Shown: positions 34,213 through 46,012, numbered from the stretch's first letter. The stretch is DNA of 64,000 nucleotides from Siphonodentalium dalli (GCA_032622095.1 CP136067.1:54599899-54663898), one strand, 5' to 3'. The notes: generated by a model from the sequence alone, not told the origin. Numbers and translations are program-made.

Positions 34213-36529
34213 TTTAGGGACAAATATCAACATGTTATCACTGAAAAGCCACGTAAACTTGAACGCAATTCCTCTGTTTTTGGTGGCGCATAAAATATGA
34301 AACGCATTCTGAACACGAACACTGAGTGTTAAGTATATCCGTGTTATTCTTCTGTAAAATAGCTGAGAAACTATCCCGATAGCGGTTGATAATTTGGAAC
34401 AGTAGCCTCGTAATCAACATGTGTGCGTGTTACGGTTCTATTTCAAGCCAATCATGACCGTGACGGTTCTATACATAAGATTCATTCGAACGAATTATGC
34501 ACTTTGGGCCGAATATTGTCTTGTGTATCTGATATTTTAAACCAGATAATGAATGTAGCTTATGCCATTTACGTAATACATTAAATACCTAATAATAATG
34601 ATAATAAGTGACATTAAGTGGCAGAAACCAAATATTGAAAGTCCCGAGGGGTATACAATCATAATAATGCCTGCCTATATAAATAACCAATTGTAATAGA
34701 AATCTACTCTCATGAGATTATGAAATGTTTATCATTTAATTAATACAGGGCCATGATTGAAAGATCCCGATGGGACAATGTTTCGACGCCAGCATATTTC
34801 TTCCTCGAAAGTCCCGCCTAAGGGACATTTACGCATGTTTGTCGCCCAGACATGACCCTATCTTATGGAATCACGTTCAACTGAATCATTGATATGTTAT
34901 GGCGTGACCGGGCGATATGGGTGGTGGGGAGGGGCGGGGCTTGGACGGGGCGGGGCTTGGACAGGGAGGAGTGCTTAATTTGTGTATGCCCCAAACTTTG
35001 GTCAAATTTTTCAACAGTTACAAATTTCATACCTTACACTAGATTGGTTGGAAATTTCACACCAACAATATGTTGAAAGTGCTCCCTTAGTTTGATTTTA
35101 AAACAATGACTGAGGAAAGTCAATCCATATGTACATGTATACACATATTGTAATAATAATGTGTTCGTTTAAAGTGTAATTGCCCGCCGCGCTCATTTAA
35201 AGTAATATTAACAATATTCAATTCCTATCTAAATTGAAGTCGACCACAGAGAAATCGGTCCCGATGATTAGTCTAATCATCGGGGCCGACTTCTCTCAGG
35301 TCGACTTCGCGTCGGGTCGTCTTCGTATTGTACCATCTTCATATGGGGTCGACTTCACATGGGACCGACTTCACTTGTACTCTTTTGACCAATAGTCACA
35401 TGCTTTTGTAAAACTTCCATTGGCTGATTGAGTTACTTTTAAAGGTTTAGTATTGGTACCCGTATTTACATTCCGGAATATCCATGATGATGTGTGACTA
35501 TTCGTGTCCAAGACCAGTTGCCCCGGGGGATGATCTTGCATGTTCGGGGCGACTGCTATAGTAATCAAAGGCGGTTGACCAAATAATTTTTGCTTTCACT
35601 TCATCCAATTTTTATTTAATTTAATATTACAAAAGATAGCCTTTACTAGTATAAAACAATTATTCACTCTTTCAGGCGAGTGGGTACAATTAATTGTTTG
35701 ATTGGTTGTAATCCGGTATCTCTTACCAGGAATCTGAGTATCATAGATTCACTGTCTAGAGGTTAGAACAAACCATAGGTGATTGCCGGTCAGATTATCC
35801 TGAACAGCAGAACAAGTACGATAAAGAAATAACGAATTCTAGCACCTAACCTATGTAATCAGCATCCAACAAGCGGATGCCCAACATAAACTTTATAAAA
35901 TGCGTAATCAGAACAATGTATGGGTGTCAACGAACTTTTAACGTCTTATTTTTTGCTGATTACAATGCGTTTACGAAAATAGACAACATAAAATACAAGA
36001 CAGGTAACTCTATATATCCCGTCATTCCGAATTCCAGCGCTATGAAGTTCCACTATAGTTAACCGGCTACTGACTCATGGAAATGTTGGGCCTGCAAAAC
36101 GCGTTGTTTTCCAAACTAGCTGGCGACTTGGTGAAGTTTGATAGGCGTAACACAGGTTATTGAATAAGCATAGGAAGGCAGTGTAATTCATAGAAATTGA
36201 TGACAAGCGGTGCAAATTTCAACTTAATGCATATTTTGTTATGTTTATCTTTGGTCAATTTCACGACATGGTCAGTTTGAAGTTTTGAACCATTATCCTG
36301 CCAAATATTAGCCATAGTATTACCCGTATAACATCGATTAAATGGGGAGAGAACCGACTCGATCAGGAGAGAACCCAAACAAATATTAAAATTCGCGGTT
36401 TTCGTCGTTGTTATGACTCGCACAATGCAATTTTCGTTATTATTACGCTCGTTGGGGCCACCGATTGTGAGAGGAATGGAAAAATTAATCGAATTATCAG
36501 CTAGATGGTTCCAAAATTGCGTTTTTTAA
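34213..36529. other. Loop of the large inverted-repeat element; no gene
   Basis: No transposase or other coding signature. 34890-35100 (ggggcggggcttggacgggg, ttggttggaaatttcacacc) resembles sequence in the 37140-41162 insertion. Otherwise unremarkable apart from the next entry. Confidence 0.45.
35236..35385. repeat. 'GTCGACTTC' reiteration with an 18-bp hairpin
   Basis: GTCGAC/GACTTC-type words recur about six times over 150 bp. CCCGATGATTAG/CTAATCATCGGG at 35262-35285 is a perfect palindrome. Confidence 0.6.
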
Positions 36530-37139
36530 CTGTCAAAAAGTCGCGAAAATGTATAATTTCGATCATAAGGAATCGTCACAAATCAATCAAGAACCATCAC
36601 AAACCGGTGAGATAGAACGACTTCCGATGTAACAGTTCCTACACAGTGACTTCGTATCAATGTTCCCTATCCACATGTAAATATGGGTGGAACTCATGCA
36701 TGCAACAATAACTCCCATGCATTGTCAAACTTGTTTTCAAATTTCGGTCACCAATTTAGCCACCATCTTGCAAATGGGAAGTACTTTGCCTCAGTACTCC
36801 CATCTCAACTGTAAGCATGGATGGAGTAATTGGAGTTGTCATGACAATAACGCCCACTGATGTGAATATGAAGGATTTTCGGTGATTTTTTTTCTTCAAA
36901 TTATATACGGTATTTTTGGCGCCATAATGAATTTGTGGGACGTTTTTGTAGGATCATATATAAGGAAAATTCTTCGCCTCAGTATTACCAAATTACAACA
37001 CTAAATTGTCGTAACAATAACGCTCACTGATGTGGAAATCAGAAATTTTCGGTGATTTTTCAATTTCTGGTCGTCATTTTGGCCACCATCTTGGATTTGG
37101 GTTATTATTCCTCATCTCAAGTATAAGAGGAGTCCTAGC
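36530..37139. repeat. Right arm of the large inverted-repeat element, inner part
   Basis: Reverse-complement of about 33650-34212. Shares GATAGAACGACTTCCGATGT, AACAGTTCCTACACA, GACAATAACGCCCACTGATG and CACCATCTTGGATTTGGG. It ends at the target site GTCCTAGC. Confidence 0.8.
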
Positions 37140-37257
37140 CAGGGATGTGGCTAGAGGGGGGGGGGTGTGGGGGGGGTGTCTCACCCCCAGCAGAGAGCTA
37201 TATTTTCAATAGTTGGAAATTTCATACCTGCCACAACGAAATTTCACACCAACAACA

Positions 37258-40078
37258 CACTGTCCAATCGGCTCGCGGAATACCAGTGTGAACGGCGGAA
37301 TACCAGTGTTGTACAGGAGAATACCAGTGTTTTTAAGCGATATGATGGTACCATAATTAGAACTGGACGGCTAAATAACATGACAAAAGACAATGGAAAG
37401 GTATGAGCGATCCATTTTACATTTACCCAGTGGAGAGGTCACCTGGTGATGTTCAGTTCGACTCTTGTCGATCTGGCCTTTGTTTAAAGCAGAAAACTAG
37501 GGTCTACAAACTCGTAGGGTGGAGATCAAATTTTGCCCTAATCGGTATTCTAGTGCGTTTTGTTTAATTCCTGGGCATAACTTGCGGAATTTTTATAAAC
37601 TATATACGTCGATACTCAAAGTTAGTGTAAAATATAGAAAAAATTTCATGATGTCAAGGTCAGAATATGGCGTTTTTGTAGAATTGTTCTTAAAACTATT
37701 GGGATACGTCAGTTTAAAGACATATTGTGTACTTATTCGGGTGCGTGAAACTGATAAGTTAGCATTAATGTGCTATGCCAACTGGAGGGATGTAGCATTC
37801 TACTAACATAACCGAAACTTCAAGCAAATCAACCGTACCGCTCCATAGAAAACATTGTCAGAACTACGCTAAATTGTAAATATTTACTACTCGATTCGGG
37901 ACGCATCTATCGGCGATAAACTAACGAAAATGATTTCGTCGTTGACAGTCACTGCATTTAATTAATATATAAGAATGACGATATGTGTTGTCAATATACA
38001 TATAATATTTGTAAACATAACTACTTTGAACAAGATTGTTCTCCATTTCTATTTGATCACCCTACCGGAGTGTTTCATATCACTTTAAATGCAATTTTCC
38101 GAATTTGTACAGTAGCTGAACAATTACATTATAAAATGCCAAAATCTGTTTGGCCTGTTGGTGAGTGGCGAATAAATCAATTGCTTTAAATATAATCCGT
38201 GGTGATTGGTTGCGACATCTATCAGTTATGCTGCCTTGTTTATATGTGTACATTGTTTATAAGCAAGTTGATTTGTTCTCCATAAAGCCTGTATCATGTT
38301 TTCCAGAATGCCGTTGTCTCCGCGGTTTATCTCATTTGCGTGGTTGAATTTAGGGAAAACAACCGAACTGTCTCGATAAATACACGGAATGAAATGTTCT
38401 CCATCGGGAATTTTCCTTTAGCAATCAGATCGAAAAAAGTTTTTATGTCTTTCAAGTATCCAGTTCCTTTTAAGGCGGTTGTTGCTTTAGCTGGTATTGA
38501 ATACCCATCGTGCCTCCTTGTTGAAAAAAGCACTCTCCTTGCTGGGATGATCCCGCGGTTATAGATCGCTCTCTTAAAGGGCGCCCATGAAAGTTGCTTG
38601 CTGAGCACACCTGACTGTGACCTCGGTGTTACTGGCCCAGTCACATCTGGCTCCGCATTTTCACTATCGTGTCCGTTTCCGCTGTCACGTTTTTTTTCTT
38701 CAAATTTTATTCTTTTCCTCTTGTCCCATTGATTGCCACGCTTTCCTTTTCTGAAAAGAGAAAAATAAAGAGAAAATTAGATATGCATAAAATAAACCCC
38801 TAGATTTATCCATATGCACACTCAGTCATAAAATATATCAATATAGTTGTACACGTATCCACAACATACGTCCAATCACCACGCAACGATCAACCAAAAA
38901 TAATCGAGCCAACCATCGACTCGCCAATCACTCAGTCACTGATTCATCAGCACAGCCATCCAACTCATTCTCCCATCACTCCAGCTAAGAAGCATCATAT
39001 CCATGCATTTAACAATTAATATATTTGACACCAGTCCATCATATATATCAAATAATGACACACACAGATCCATGCATGCATATACATACGGCAACGCCTT
39101 AAAATCGACGAAGAACTCAACATATAGGCAAAGATATGCATGCCCCATAATATCAATTACTTTCTAAATTTTGGGAACAAGTCTACCCCATATATATGCA
39201 ACATTTGCTGGGATAATTAGAAATATAATTCATTAGAATTAGAACGTCTTCCCTATTTAATGATAGACTTATTTGCAAATGTTAAACATTAGTTTAAACT
39301 AACTGTTTGAATCCAATTGATATGGAACTAACTCAGTGCCAATACCGAATAAAGGGAAATTTAAACTCTTGTCAACTAAATTGTTACTTTATGTTCCACC
39401 AATGTTGAGTATCGCCGTACTTAAAATTTCGAACTTTCATATCAAGGGACCCACACATGTACCATTCTAGATCGATTGTGCCCAAATTTGATGAGGGGAT
39501 GAGACAGTCCTATAGCTTAAACCGAATCTAAAACATCCCCCGACATATACCCGATATAACTTACCATATAAAGAAAAGTTGGCACTGGTAGCCCTCGTTG
39601 GCATGCACTGGTAGTTCGCCGTGCCATTTTCTGTGATCACCGCCCCTCGTTTCGATTTATTTTCGTGTATTTCCAACTAATACACGCCAGTGATTTCAAT
39701 GTGCACGTTTTGCCAATATATTCCGCTGTAGGAATTTTATAAAAAATTCCGCAAGTTATGCTCAGGAATCAAACAAAACGCACTAGAATACCGATTAGGG
39801 CAAAATTTGACATCCACCCTACGAGTTTGTAGACCCTATTTTTCTGCTTTAAACGAAGGCCAGATCGCCCAGAGTCGAACTGAACATCACCAGGTGACCT
39901 CTCCACTGGGTAGATGTAAAATGGATCGCTCGTACCTTTCCATTGTCTTTTGTCATGTTATTTAGCCGTCCAGTTCTAATTATGGTACCATCATATCGCT
40001 TAAAAACACTGGTATTCTCCTGTACAACACTGGTATTCCGCCGTTCACACTGGTATTCCGCGAGCCGATTGGACAGTG
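37258..40078. mobile_element. Inner inverted-repeat unit of the hAT-type element, about 343-bp arms
   Basis: 37258-37600 and 39736-40078 are inverted copies at high identity. They begin CACTGTCCAATCGGCTCGCG and carry three GGAATACCAGTGT repeats. They look younger (more similar) than the 33-41 kb arms. Either a separate element lies inside the hAT element, or these are the hAT element's own subterminal inverted repeats. Between them lies 2.1 kb, including the exon-like frame at 38327-38754. Confidence 0.65.
38327..38754 (-). CDS. Exon-like frame of unknown function inside the inner element
   Basis: A frame follows a splice-acceptor-like ttttctttttctg/cttttcag near 38755. It reads KGKRGNQWDKRKRIKFEEKK, then DVTGPVTPRSQSG, LSWAPFKRAIYNRG, RRHDGYSIPAKATTALKG and KFPMENISFRVFIETVRLFS, ending TTQMR and a stop at 38327. 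The basic stretch and lack of stops over 140 codons suggest real coding origin. No family recognised. It could be a captured host exon or part of an unknown transposon protein. Confidence 0.35.
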
Positions 40079-40159
40079 TGAACAATAGGTTGAAAATGTT
40101 CTTGTAGTTTGATTATAAAACAATTTATTGGGGGGAATTTATTGTTTTTTCGACCAATA

Positions 40160-40740
40160 TTTGCATATGTTCCTATTTTTGGTCAAATTTTTTGGCAGAA
40201 ATGGACATCAGTTGGAAATTTTCCAACCTTAGGGGGGTGAGAGGTTGGAAATTTCCAACACTTGGAAAGCTTGTGTCCTGGTCCCTCCCCCGTGGCCAGT
40301 CAAAACTTCTAGTTAATTTAAGAAAACAATATTGTCAAACAATTGGTCAACATTGTCATTGGAATTGTCATCAGTTGGAAATTTTCCAACCTAAATGGGG
40401 GTGTAGGGTTTGAAATTTCCAACAGTAGGACGGCTTGAGGCTAGTCTAGATGTTAGGATTTTGCGATTTTCTTGTTCAGATTTCAAAATGTTCGCACACC
40501 GGGCCGAACCATGGTCGGCCCCGTGTGTCATTACCCCATCCACATGGCCAATACAAAACTGCTAATTAGTTTAGCAAAACAATATTTTACTACATTTGGT
40601 CAAACTTGTAGACATAAATGGTCATCAGTTGAAGAATTTTCCAACCTGAGGGGGAGCATGAGGTTTGAAATTTCCAACACTAGGAAAGCTTCAGTTGAGG
40701 CCAGTCTAGATGCTAGGATTTGCGATTTTCTTGTATATAG
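40160..40740. repeat. About 210-bp tandem repeat, three units, with TTGGAAATTTCCAA palindromes
   Basis: Units begin near 40170, 40330 and 40570: TTTGGTCAA, CATCAGTTGGAAATTTTCCA, ACCT, then TTGGAAATTTCCAACA, AGGAAAGCTT, GGCCAGTC. The later two units share CTAGTCTAGATG and CACACCGGGCC. It lies within the hAT-type element. Confidence 0.65.
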
Positions 40741-40959
40741 TTTTCAAAATTTTCTCACACCGGGCCAAACAACCATGGTCGGCCCAGTGTTTCCTGGTCT
40801 GTTGTCGGTAGCTGCGTGCATTTGTCTGGAATTAGATCACTAGTTGTTTTTTTTTGGGGGCAATTTTCAGGTTAAAATATCTTAATGTTCTTATACTGGG
40901 AAAATAGAAGCATGGCTTATGAATATATAGGAAATTAGGCCTGAGCATGAGGCACCGTA

Positions 40960-41125
40960 CAAGGGGGGGGGGGTGCAAATGGAATTATGCAAAAAAGTTG
41001 TGTTGGTGCGATTCCGACTGAAGGGGGGGGGGGGTGCAAATGGAATTATGTAAAAAGTTGTGTTGGTGTGATTCCGACTCAAGGGGGGGGGGGGGTGCAG
41101 TTGGAAATTCCCAAGGTGGACACCC
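40960..41125. repeat. About 60-bp tandem repeat with poly-G tracts
   Basis: Two to three units of GGGGGGGTGCAAATGGAATT, ATG, AAAAAGTTGTGTTGGTG and CGATTCCGACT precede a poly-C run at about 41122-41135. It lies immediately inside the right end of the hAT-type element. Confidence 0.75.
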
Positions 41126-41162
41126 CCCCCCCCCCAGCGGAGACCCTCTAGCCACATCCCTG

Positions 41163-41751
41163 GTCCTAGCCCGGATATCTCCTACATACGTAGACGCATG
41201 TATGGAGTTATAATAACACTAACACCCACTGATTAGAAACACATAAAGCGATTTGCGTTGATTTGGCTTTGAACGGATTAAGCCGGTATTTGGAATTATG
41301 TGATATCGAGCAAAAATATCCGGCTTGGAATGCATATTATGATCTTATTGTGTGTAAAAATGACTCTTCTGTAACACAAATGTATAACATTAACATCCCA
41401 CCAAGATGCCCATGTTTTCCCCACACAGACAACGATAGTTGGTGAAATGTCGAAATTTTATCATTTTTTTCTTCACATTTCGGCCGCCATGATCTTGGCC
41501 GCCGTATTGTATTTTGGTGTCGAGTTCTTGGCTAGTTTGTAAGCGACATGTAAATTAGCATAACAATTCGAGTGGAAAATAAAAGGGAATGTGAAATTAT
41601 AGTTACTATAATGGCGATCAAAGAGACCTGGTGGATATCAAGCAAAATAGCCTCCACGATGGAGTCTCTGTGGCCACTTTTGTTCTTGTTAACAAGTGAA
41701 AAAATTAGAGGAGACATTAAGGAACAACATTTGAGTACAGTACCCCTTTAA
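41163..41751. repeat. Right arm of the large inverted-repeat element, outer part
   Basis: Reverse-complement of about 33120-33665: shares CACTTGTTAACAAG, GAGACTCCATCGTGGAGGC, TTTTCCACTCGAATTGTTAT and ACAAACTAGCCAAGAACTCG with the left arm. Ends AGTACAGTACCCCTTTAA. Confidence 0.8.
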
Positions 41752-42020
41752 AATTTTGATCATCACCAACCCTGATTATTAGTAATTTGTAAGTGTAGCT
41801 GATACAAGAACAAAAGCAGAAAATGGTTTATAATATAATATATATTTATAAGAGCAGGATATGTCTGTCCGAGTGTCCGTCTGTCTGTTCGGATATATCT
41901 CCCAGACACCATGATCGATTTCAACCCAATTTGGTGTGATGACTCGGGGTACCCTGGCGGCGGTTATAACGCCATTAGATATTCAAAATTTTAATTTAAA
42001 CAAATTGAATTAAATAAATA
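41752..42020. other. Spacer between the large element and repeat D
   Basis: Contains gatatgtctgtccgagtgtc-type words. No supported feature. Confidence 0.35.
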
Positions 42021-43586
42021 ACAAGACAGTCAATGACGGTGGAGACGCTCACCCGACTGTAAAGACTGGGACTCGGAAGACCATAAGAGTTAGTACTTGT
42101 CAAATTCACTTAAAAACAAGTAGTCATAAAGAGGGACGTAACATAGAGTCTCCGCTGAGCAGTGGGGTGTCCACCTTGAAATATGGTCCAGATCCCCCAC
42201 CCCACATTGTCCATATTCTACCCCATCTCAACTGAAGCAAACACACCCAACAGTTCGTAAAATTCCTTTGCACATGTTGGAATTTGACAACTGATACCCC
42301 AAGCTTTCCTAACCTGGCATGCCCCCCTTTTTTAATGGACCCCATTCAAAATAAATTTGATCCCAACTCACCATAGGCCATATACACCAAATGCCATTTC
42401 TTGATTGGTCGAACCAATTTTAACAAATCTGTAACCCAGTCCCAAGTAACACAAGGACCCTCCATACTAGTTACTATATATAAGCTAAATAGGACTGATG
42501 GCTCTTGAGCCATTTTAAGAATTACTATGGGGGAAGAGTTACGTCCCTGGTCGCACCCCTATTTGACCTGGTGAACCCATTTAACAAATCTGAATCCCAG
42601 TCACCCAAGGACTATCTATACCAAAATGTATGCTAAATATGCCAAATGGTTCTTGAGAAGATGTTTTAAAAATAACTAACGAGGGAAAGAATTATGTCCG
42701 TGGCTCTGACCAATTCTGAATCAAATCTTAATCCTAGTCACCCATACCAAATATAAGCTGAATAGGCCTGATGGTTCTTGATAGGAAGACAATTTAAGAA
42801 TTACAATGGACAGAAAGAGTTAGGTCCCTAGCTATGCCACTTTTTTACCATGTGACCCACATTTGAACAGAACTGAATCCCAGCGACCTAGGGACCATCC
42901 ACACAAAATATGTCTCAATTCTTCATCTCAGGTAGGCTAAGAAAAAAATGACTCCTTCTTTCTCATCCAGTTTCCCATATGTAATCGCCTGAGAAAACAG
43001 GTATTTAGTTTTACTGGCCTAACTGTCAGATTCATTATTCACACTTGGCCTTGGGAGTTTGTTATCATAAGCCAATAGGTCATTTATATACAAACTCTCT
43101 AACAGGCAGAGCATTTTAGGCTAATAATCAAAGGAGCTGTCATTCCAATCAGATTTTGTTAACACTGCCATTTCATTTATTACTTTATAATCAATGTGAC
43201 TTCAATATCCTGTTAAGTAAACATTATGTGATTTCACGCACCTTCCTCATATATCATAGAGCTCTGAGTTTCTGCTGTTTGCATGTTATTGATTTTAGAC
43301 TGATTTAAACCATATTTGGTTGAGTCACCCTGGTGGATGTTATAATGGTGTTATTTTATTTTTAATTGAGCAAGAAATTAATCTCAATTAAAATAAAAAA
43401 ATTAATTTGAAAAACAAAAAAAATGTTTTTTTAAATTTAACATGGAGTTCAACCTAAATGTTTTTAATTTTGTTTAAGAGTTGTGTCCCAATTTGAACAA
43501 ATCTGAACCCCAGTCACCCAAGGACCCTCCATACCAAATATAAGCTAAATCGGCCCAATGGTTCTTGAAAAGAAGTCATAATAAGA
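42021..43586. repeat. Repeat D composite, copy 1 (about 1.57 kb)
   Basis: Head ACAAGACAGTCAATGACGGT, GGAGACGCTCACCCGACTGT, AAAGACTGGGACTC, then a middle (TTCGTAAAATTCCTTTGCAC, CATGTTGG), then body units with GAGTTACGTCCCTGG, CCCATTTAACAAATCTGAAT, CCCAGTCACCCAAGGAC, CATACCAAATATAAGCTGAA. No coding frame; likely a decayed dispersed element. Confidence 0.65.
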
Positions 43587-45156
43587 ACAAGACAGTCAAA
43601 GACTGTGGGGTCGCTCACCAGACTGCAAAGACTGATAAGACTGGGACTCTGGAGACCACAACAGTCAGAACTTTTCATAATCACTTTAAAAGAATTAGAT
43701 CTAAACAGGATATGTGGCTAGAGAGGCTTCATGTATGTAGATCAGTGAATATCTACCTTTAAATTACCAACTGTACACTACTGATCACCCCCTCCTCCAG
43801 CTCCCGACCGGGCTGCAGACTCCCAAGTCTTAGGTTGGAATTTCACAACCGACATCTCAAACTTTCTAAATTGTTGGAAATTTCCAATCTCACAAGCGCC
43901 TTTTTATAAAACCATTTAGACATGTTTAAAGCCGAATTATCCATGGACCCAGAAACACTATATGTATGTCAGATTAATCAGTCAGGTAGTTCCAAGGTAG
44001 ATGTTTTAATGAATTTTGTATTTTAATGATTTTATTAGACACAAAAGTCTTAAGTCCCCATAGCCCCGTCATTTCTTAACGGGTTGACCTCATGTTAACA
44101 AATCTGAATCTCTGTCACTAAAGGATCCTCCATACTATATGTAAGCTAAATAGTCCAACCTCTCTTGAAAAGACATTTTAAGTATTACTATAGAGACATA
44201 CAGTTATGTCCCTGGTCTCACCCTATTTAACCTGGTGACCCCATCTGAATAAATTTGAATCCCAGACACCAAAGAACCCTTCATACTAAATATCAGTAAA
44301 ATAAACCTGATGGTCCGTGTGAAGGAAGCATATTAAGAGGAAAGCTGTCCTTTGCTTGGCCCCTATTTGACCAGGTGACCCCATTTGAACAAATCTGAAC
44401 TACAGTCACCAAAGCACCCTTCATACCAAATATGAACCCATTCAACCTGATGGTACATGATAAGTCGTTTTTAAGAATTACTATGGAGGGCAAGAGTTAT
44501 GGCCCTGGCTTCACAACCATTTGACAGAGTGACCTCATTTGAACAAATCTGAATGTGAGTCACCTAGGGAACATCCACACCAAATATGAACCATTCAGTC
44601 TTGTGATCTAGAGAAGATGTTCAAAGAATTGTTGACAGATGGATGGACGGACAGACAGATGAACAGGTGACAGATGAGAAGTGATGACTATAGCTTCGTC
44701 TCAGGTGAGGTTCAAAATTACATTTCATTGAACAAATCTGTCAATCACCCCCCCCCCCCCATACTGTGGGAACATCCCTGCGAGAATATGACATACATGA
44801 TTTATTTGAATGCCTGACTACATTAGCTTAACAAAATTTCCATGACCTTGAAAGCCAGTGCATTCCATTCATGAAATCATCAGCTACCAGTATGTCTTGA
44901 GGAGAGGTGTTGACATTTAGATAATTAGGTTTTAACGACTGCACAAACAGCTTTGTGATACTCCTACAGCTGTGATGAAAACAAGGATTTTAATGGGATG
45001 AACTAGGCAGAGATAATATGGTATGGTACAGCGTGGTGTGGCAGGGACAGGGGGTGGGGGTGGGGTAGCTGTGATGTGTCTAAAAAAATCAAAGGTCAAA
45101 ATGCAAAAATGTGATTTTTTTTTTAGAGTTATGTCCCTGGCTCTGTCCCTATTTAA
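43587..45156. repeat. Repeat D composite, copy 2 (about 1.57 kb)
   Basis: The head recurs at 43587 (ACAAGACAGTCAAAGACTGT, GGGTCGCTCACCAGACTGCA), followed by a TTGGAAATTTCCAA palindrome at 43874 and body units from 44040 to 44640. Ends with GACAGATGGATGGACGGACA. A C run sits at about 44749-44760. Confidence 0.65.
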
Positions 45157-46005
45157 AACAAGACAACCAGACCACAGTCCTGAGTTCACAAAATTCCTTT
45201 TGCACGTCCATCTTATAATGAAATTTCACAACTGTTACAAGTACTTCAAGCTTTCGACCTTGGAAATTTCCAACCTGACATGCCCCCATAAAGTTAAAAT
45301 TTGTGGCCATTTCGGTCCTACAGTTTAATCCAAAGTAGGAAAATATGGACTGTTACTGGTTGAAAAATCAAATGTAACACTATCAGGCATGAAATTTCTA
45401 ACTGTTCGAAAATTTTGATGAAAGTAGGGGGAGGTGTCAAAACCCCACCCCCTCTACACTTCCGCCCCATTGCCCCACCCCACACAGGCAGCTTAGAAAT
45501 CAAGAGGAATCTATACATTATTATACCATTACCAGTATCAAAAAGCACAGGTAGGGTCGCTGGTTGATAATTAAATCTCTTATCTCCACCCCTATTTGAA
45601 CAAACGTGAATCCCCATCTATGAGAGCCATTCATTTGGTAATTTCAGACGGTATATTTTAATAGTTGAACTGAACTGATTTTCCTCAAATATCCTAAAAT
45701 GACCCCAAATCTGAACAAATATAAACCCCAGTCACCGAAGGACCCTCCATACCAATCATAAGCGAAATAGGCCCGATGAAGAAATTGTTTTAAGAATTAC
45801 TATGGAAGGAAAGAGTTATGGCCCTGGCTTCTCACCTATTAGACCGGATGAACTCATTTGAACAAATGTGAATGTAAGTCACCTAGGGGACATCCACACC
45901 AAAATATATAAACCCATTTGGTCTTTAATATGTATCTGGAGAAGAAAACAATTGATGGACGGATAGAGACATGAAGACAGATGGATGGATGGGAGAACAG
46001 TTTGA
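45157..46005. repeat. Repeat D composite, copy 3, partial
   Basis: A decayed head (ACAAGACAACCAGACCACAG), the middle block (CACAAAATTCCTTTTGCACG, TTGGAAATTTCCAACC at 45260) and two body units from 45590 (GAACAAATATAAACCCCAGT, CACCGAAGGACCCTCCATAC) end in GATGGACGGATAGAGACATG. Confidence 0.6.
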
Positions 46006-46012
46006 CATAGAG

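Larger units (their letters stand above)
37140..41162. mobile_element. 4,023-bp hAT-type element with perfect 8-bp target duplication
   Basis: The ends are CAGGGATGTGGCTAGAGGG (37140-37158) and its exact inverse CCCTCTAGCCACATCCCTG (41144-41162). GTCCTAGC flanks both sides (37132-37139 and 41163-41170). CAGGG ends and an 8-bp duplication are diagnostic of the hAT group. Removing element plus one duplicate restores the right arm of the surrounding element. Poly-G and poly-C tracts follow the ends. No hAT transposase frame is visible. Confidence 0.85.
33120..41751. mobile_element. Large long-inverted-repeat element with TTAA/AGGGGTACTGTAC right end
   Basis: Left arm 33120-34212 is inverted as 36530-37139 plus 41163-41735, the right arm being split by the 37140-41162 insertion. 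Excising that insertion restores an uninterrupted right arm. The right terminus ends AGTACAGTACCCCTTTAA at 41751, the same terminus as the 24573-25164 element. The left terminus is lost: sequence diverges outside about 33120. The loop (34213-36529) has no recognisable transposase, so this is probably a non-autonomous foldback-like element of about 4.6 kb before insertion. Confidence 0.75.

Noticed and set aside
37167-37406. Frame repeated at 39849-40085 (RLAEYQCERRNTSVVQENTS)
   Set aside because: It is duplicated only because it lies in the 343-bp inverted arms; the tandem GGAATACCAGTGT motif produces the peptide repeat.
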